Origin: Oxalobacteraceae bacterium
Lineage (GTDB): Bacteria > Pseudomonadota > Gammaproteobacteria > Burkholderiales > Burkholderiaceae_D
Length of the DNA: 40,985 bases
Direction: 5' to 3'
NCBI GenBank assembly: GCA_021151485.1
Contig: JAGKXB010000020.1
Coordinates: 1-40,985 of the forward strand
Part shown: piece after piece, positions 39,590 to 40,985 of the stretch
Layout of the letters: each line of letters starts with the position of its first letter
Position numbering within the stretch: position 1 is the stretch's first letter
The notes under the pieces: generated by a model
Databases searched by the model: none
What the model was told of the DNA's origin: nothing
The model's input: the letters and a program-made list of their open reading frames with translations, nothing else
Program-made: the position numbers and the translations under genes

Positions 39590-40615
39590 TTAAATAACGT
39601 AATGAGCAGCCCAATTCTCAAGAATGGCTTGGTACGGCTTGATAAAGTGCTCTTCCGCAAATTTTCCCTGCTCAACCGCCAATCGACTACGCTCCTCTCG
39701 ATCGTAAACAATTTGCGTTAATGAATAATCCGAGTGCTTTAAACTGGGTTGATAAAATTTTCCTGCTGGAGAATTAGCGTTATAAATTTCAGGACGGTAA
39801 ATCTTCTGGAACGTGTCCATCGTACTAATGGTGCTCACAAGCTCAAGCGTGCTGTAATCCGCCAGCAAATCGCCTGAAAAATAAAAAGCCAAAGGTGCGG
39901 CAGAATTGGACGGCATGAAATAACGCACCTTCAGCCCCATTTTGTTGAAATACTCATCCGTTAAAGAATATTCATTCTGCACATATTCTGTACCCAACAC
40001 AGGATGCTGATTTTCAATGCGATGATATGTTTTGGTACTTGAAACACTCAAGCAGATAACAGGTTGTTTCTTAAAGTGTGCTTTGTAAGTGGGTGAGTTG
40101 ACGAAGCATTGAAACAACTTCCCATGCAAATCACCAAAATTGTCTGGTGTGCTAAATGTGGTTTGGTTTTTAGCATGTTCCAAGAGGCGGACGCTGAAGT
40201 CGTAATCCCGGACATAAGAGGAAAAATTATTCCCGACGATGCCGTCGATGTATTGCTGATTTTTGCGGTCAAAAATACGCGTTTTCAATATTTCGATTAA
40301 AGGCAAAGCGTTGCTGCTTTTATTGCTATTGCTACTGCCATTACCCTCGCCATCAATATTCATTTCGACCGAAATGATGTCCAGGTTGACGGTGTAACGA
40401 TCACTCGTCGGATTATCCCAATGTGCCAAAGCATTGAAACGATTGTCAATCATGCGAAAGGTATTACGCAAATTTTCCTGACGTTTTTCCCCTCTGGCCA
40501 AATTGGCAAAATTGGTGGTGATGCGTGTATTGCTGGATGGTTGATAGTTTTCATCAAAGCCAATGCTTTTGATAGCAAAGGTGAATTCTTTAGATTGTTG
40601 AAATTCTTGGTTCAT
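39590..40615 (-). CDS. mesX: MesX, DUF1852 partner of the methionine synthase
   Basis: A 341-residue soluble protein of the DUF1852 family: FTFAIKSIGFDENYQPS, TRITTNFANLARGEKRQENLRNT, MIDNRFNALAHWDNP and DRYTVNLDIISVEMNI are highly characteristic. MesX is needed for MesD activity and acts together with oxygen in published genetic work; its chemistry is not settled. ATG 40615 (MNQEF) is chosen by family similarity, with AAGGAA rather far (12 bases) ahead; ATG 40645 or 40654 are alternatives. Confidence 0.88.
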   Translation of the reverse strand: MNQEFQQSKEFTFAIKSIGFDENYQPSSNTRITTNFANLARGEKRQENLRNTFRMIDNRFNALAHWDNPTSDRYTVNLDIISVEMNIDGEGNGSSNSNKSSNALPLIEILKTRIFDRKNQQYIDGIVGNNFSSYVRDYDFSVRLLEHAKNQTTFSTPDNFGDLHGKLFQCFVNSPTYKAHFKKQPVICLSVSSTKTYHRIENQHPVLGTEYVQNEYSLTDEYFNKMGLKVRYFMPSNSAAPLAFYFSGDLLADYSTLELVSTISTMDTFQKIYRPEIYNANSPAGKFYQPSLKHSDYSLTQIVYDREERSRLAVEQGKFAEEHFIKPYQAILENWAAHYVI

Positions 40616-40702
40616 GGCGAGGTTCACTTCCTTATTTTTTAACATGACAGGCATGGTAAAGACTTAAAACAATGAAGTAAAATGGTCTTTTCTCACATAT
40701 TT

Positions 40703-40717
40703 ATGAATTTTTGTCAT
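40703..40717. promoter_or_regulatory. Candidate LysR-type binding site
   Basis: ATGA-N7-TCAT is a dyad of the T-N11-A type bound by LysR regulators, located in the 112-base gap between the divergent mesX and the LysR gene. Resemblance to the MetR consensus (TGAA...TTCA) is only partial. Confidence 0.4.
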
Positions 40718-40727
40718 ACATTAATCC

Positions 40728-40985
40728 ATGCTTGAACGCATACACTTAGCCACCTTATTAGAAGTGGAAAAACAAGGTTCCCTAACCGCTGCTGCGGAGG
40801 TGTTGAATCTCACCCAATCAGCACTCAGCCACAGCATGAAAAGGCTGGAACAACAATTGGGTACCGACTTATGGCTACGCGAAGGGCGCCATTTACGGCT
40901 GACACAAAGCGGCCAGTATTTGCACGCTGTCGCTCAGCGGCTGATTCCACAGTTGAATCTGGCGGAAGAGCGCCTGCGCCAATAC
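40728..40985 (+). CDS. LysR-family regulator, MetR-like (partial, runs off window)
   Basis: The first 86 codons of a LysR-type regulator. The HTH is LTAAAEVLNLTQSALSHSMKRLEQQLG, followed by LWLREGRHLRLTQSGQYLHAVAQRLIPQL. The QSALSH recognition helix and the following pattern match MetR. It is divergent from mesX, so it probably activates the methionine synthase operon, with homocysteine as the likely co-effector by analogy with MetR. The effector domain lies outside the window. Confidence 0.85.
   Translation, partial: MLERIHLATLLEVEKQGSLTAAAEVLNLTQSALSHSMKRLEQQLGTDLWLREGRHLRLTQSGQYLHAVAQRLIPQLNLAEERLRQY

Noticed and set aside
1..40985. CRISPR array or retron-like element
   Set aside because: No regularly spaced direct repeats and no reverse transcriptase motif seen on either strand.

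Overview
ORGANISM. Gene content and order (tRNA-Leu, tig, clpP, clpX, lon; hrcA, nadK, recN, hemH; B12-riboswitch-controlled btuB) fit a betaproteobacterium, probably Burkholderiales and perhaps close to Oxalobacteraceae, with fairly low GC. That placement rests on synteny and recalled protein similarity, not on a search.

LAYOUT. (1) 1-9 kb, plus strand: a membrane antiporter, tRNA-Leu(UAG), the protein quality-control cluster tig-clpP-clpX-lon closed by a clear terminator, then an orphan RND-type adaptor protein. (2) 9-16.6 kb: hrcA (minus) diverging from nadK, recN, hemH and a copper P-type ATPase (plus). (3) 16.6-22.1 kb, minus strand: btuB under a cobalamin riboswitch, an ABC-F ATPase and prmB, separated by REP-like palindromes. 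(4) 22.3-24.6 kb: a cation/proton antiporter translationally linked to a YbdK-type carboxylate-amine ligase. (5) 24.86-36.71 kb: a complete-looking prophage. (6) 36.7-41 kb: a minus-strand operon mesX-mesD-flavin reductase-SBF transporter (folate-independent methionine synthase) with a divergent MetR-like LysR gene cut by the window edge.

THE SYSTEM OF INTEREST. The prophage looks like a PM2/corticovirus-type element: a tailless, membrane-containing virus with a double jelly-roll major capsid protein (29993-30841), an FtsK/A32-like packaging ATPase (31305-32015), an HUH rolling-circle replication protein (33340-35064), a lysozyme, a spike/stalk set and many tiny one-helix membrane proteins, almost all in one tightly overlapping minus-strand operon. 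It carries no integrase. Both ends instead lie in Xer recombination sites: the left junction (24859-24886) is a textbook dif site and the right junction (36680-36707) is a dif with one degenerate arm. Joining the ends on paper gives an 11,821-bp circle whose attP is flanked by a perfect 12-bp inverted repeat (GCTGGATTTACA / TGTAAATCCAGC), one arm at each end of the prophage. This independently supports the boundaries and suggests integration by host XerC/XerD at the chromosome dimer-resolution site.

CONTROL. The lytic operon and a two-gene lysogeny operon (a secreted protein of unknown role plus an HTH repressor) diverge from a switch at 35736-35809. Two 21-bp dyads of identical design (TAGTC-N11-GACTA), exactly 45 bp apart, each sit mainly in the spacer between the -35 and -10 boxes of one of the two divergent promoters.

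HOST CONTEXT. Two ~120-bp REP-pair repeats lie in opposite orientation (21.0 and 39.5 kb) on either side of the prophage and dif. Recombination between them would invert the whole terminus segment.
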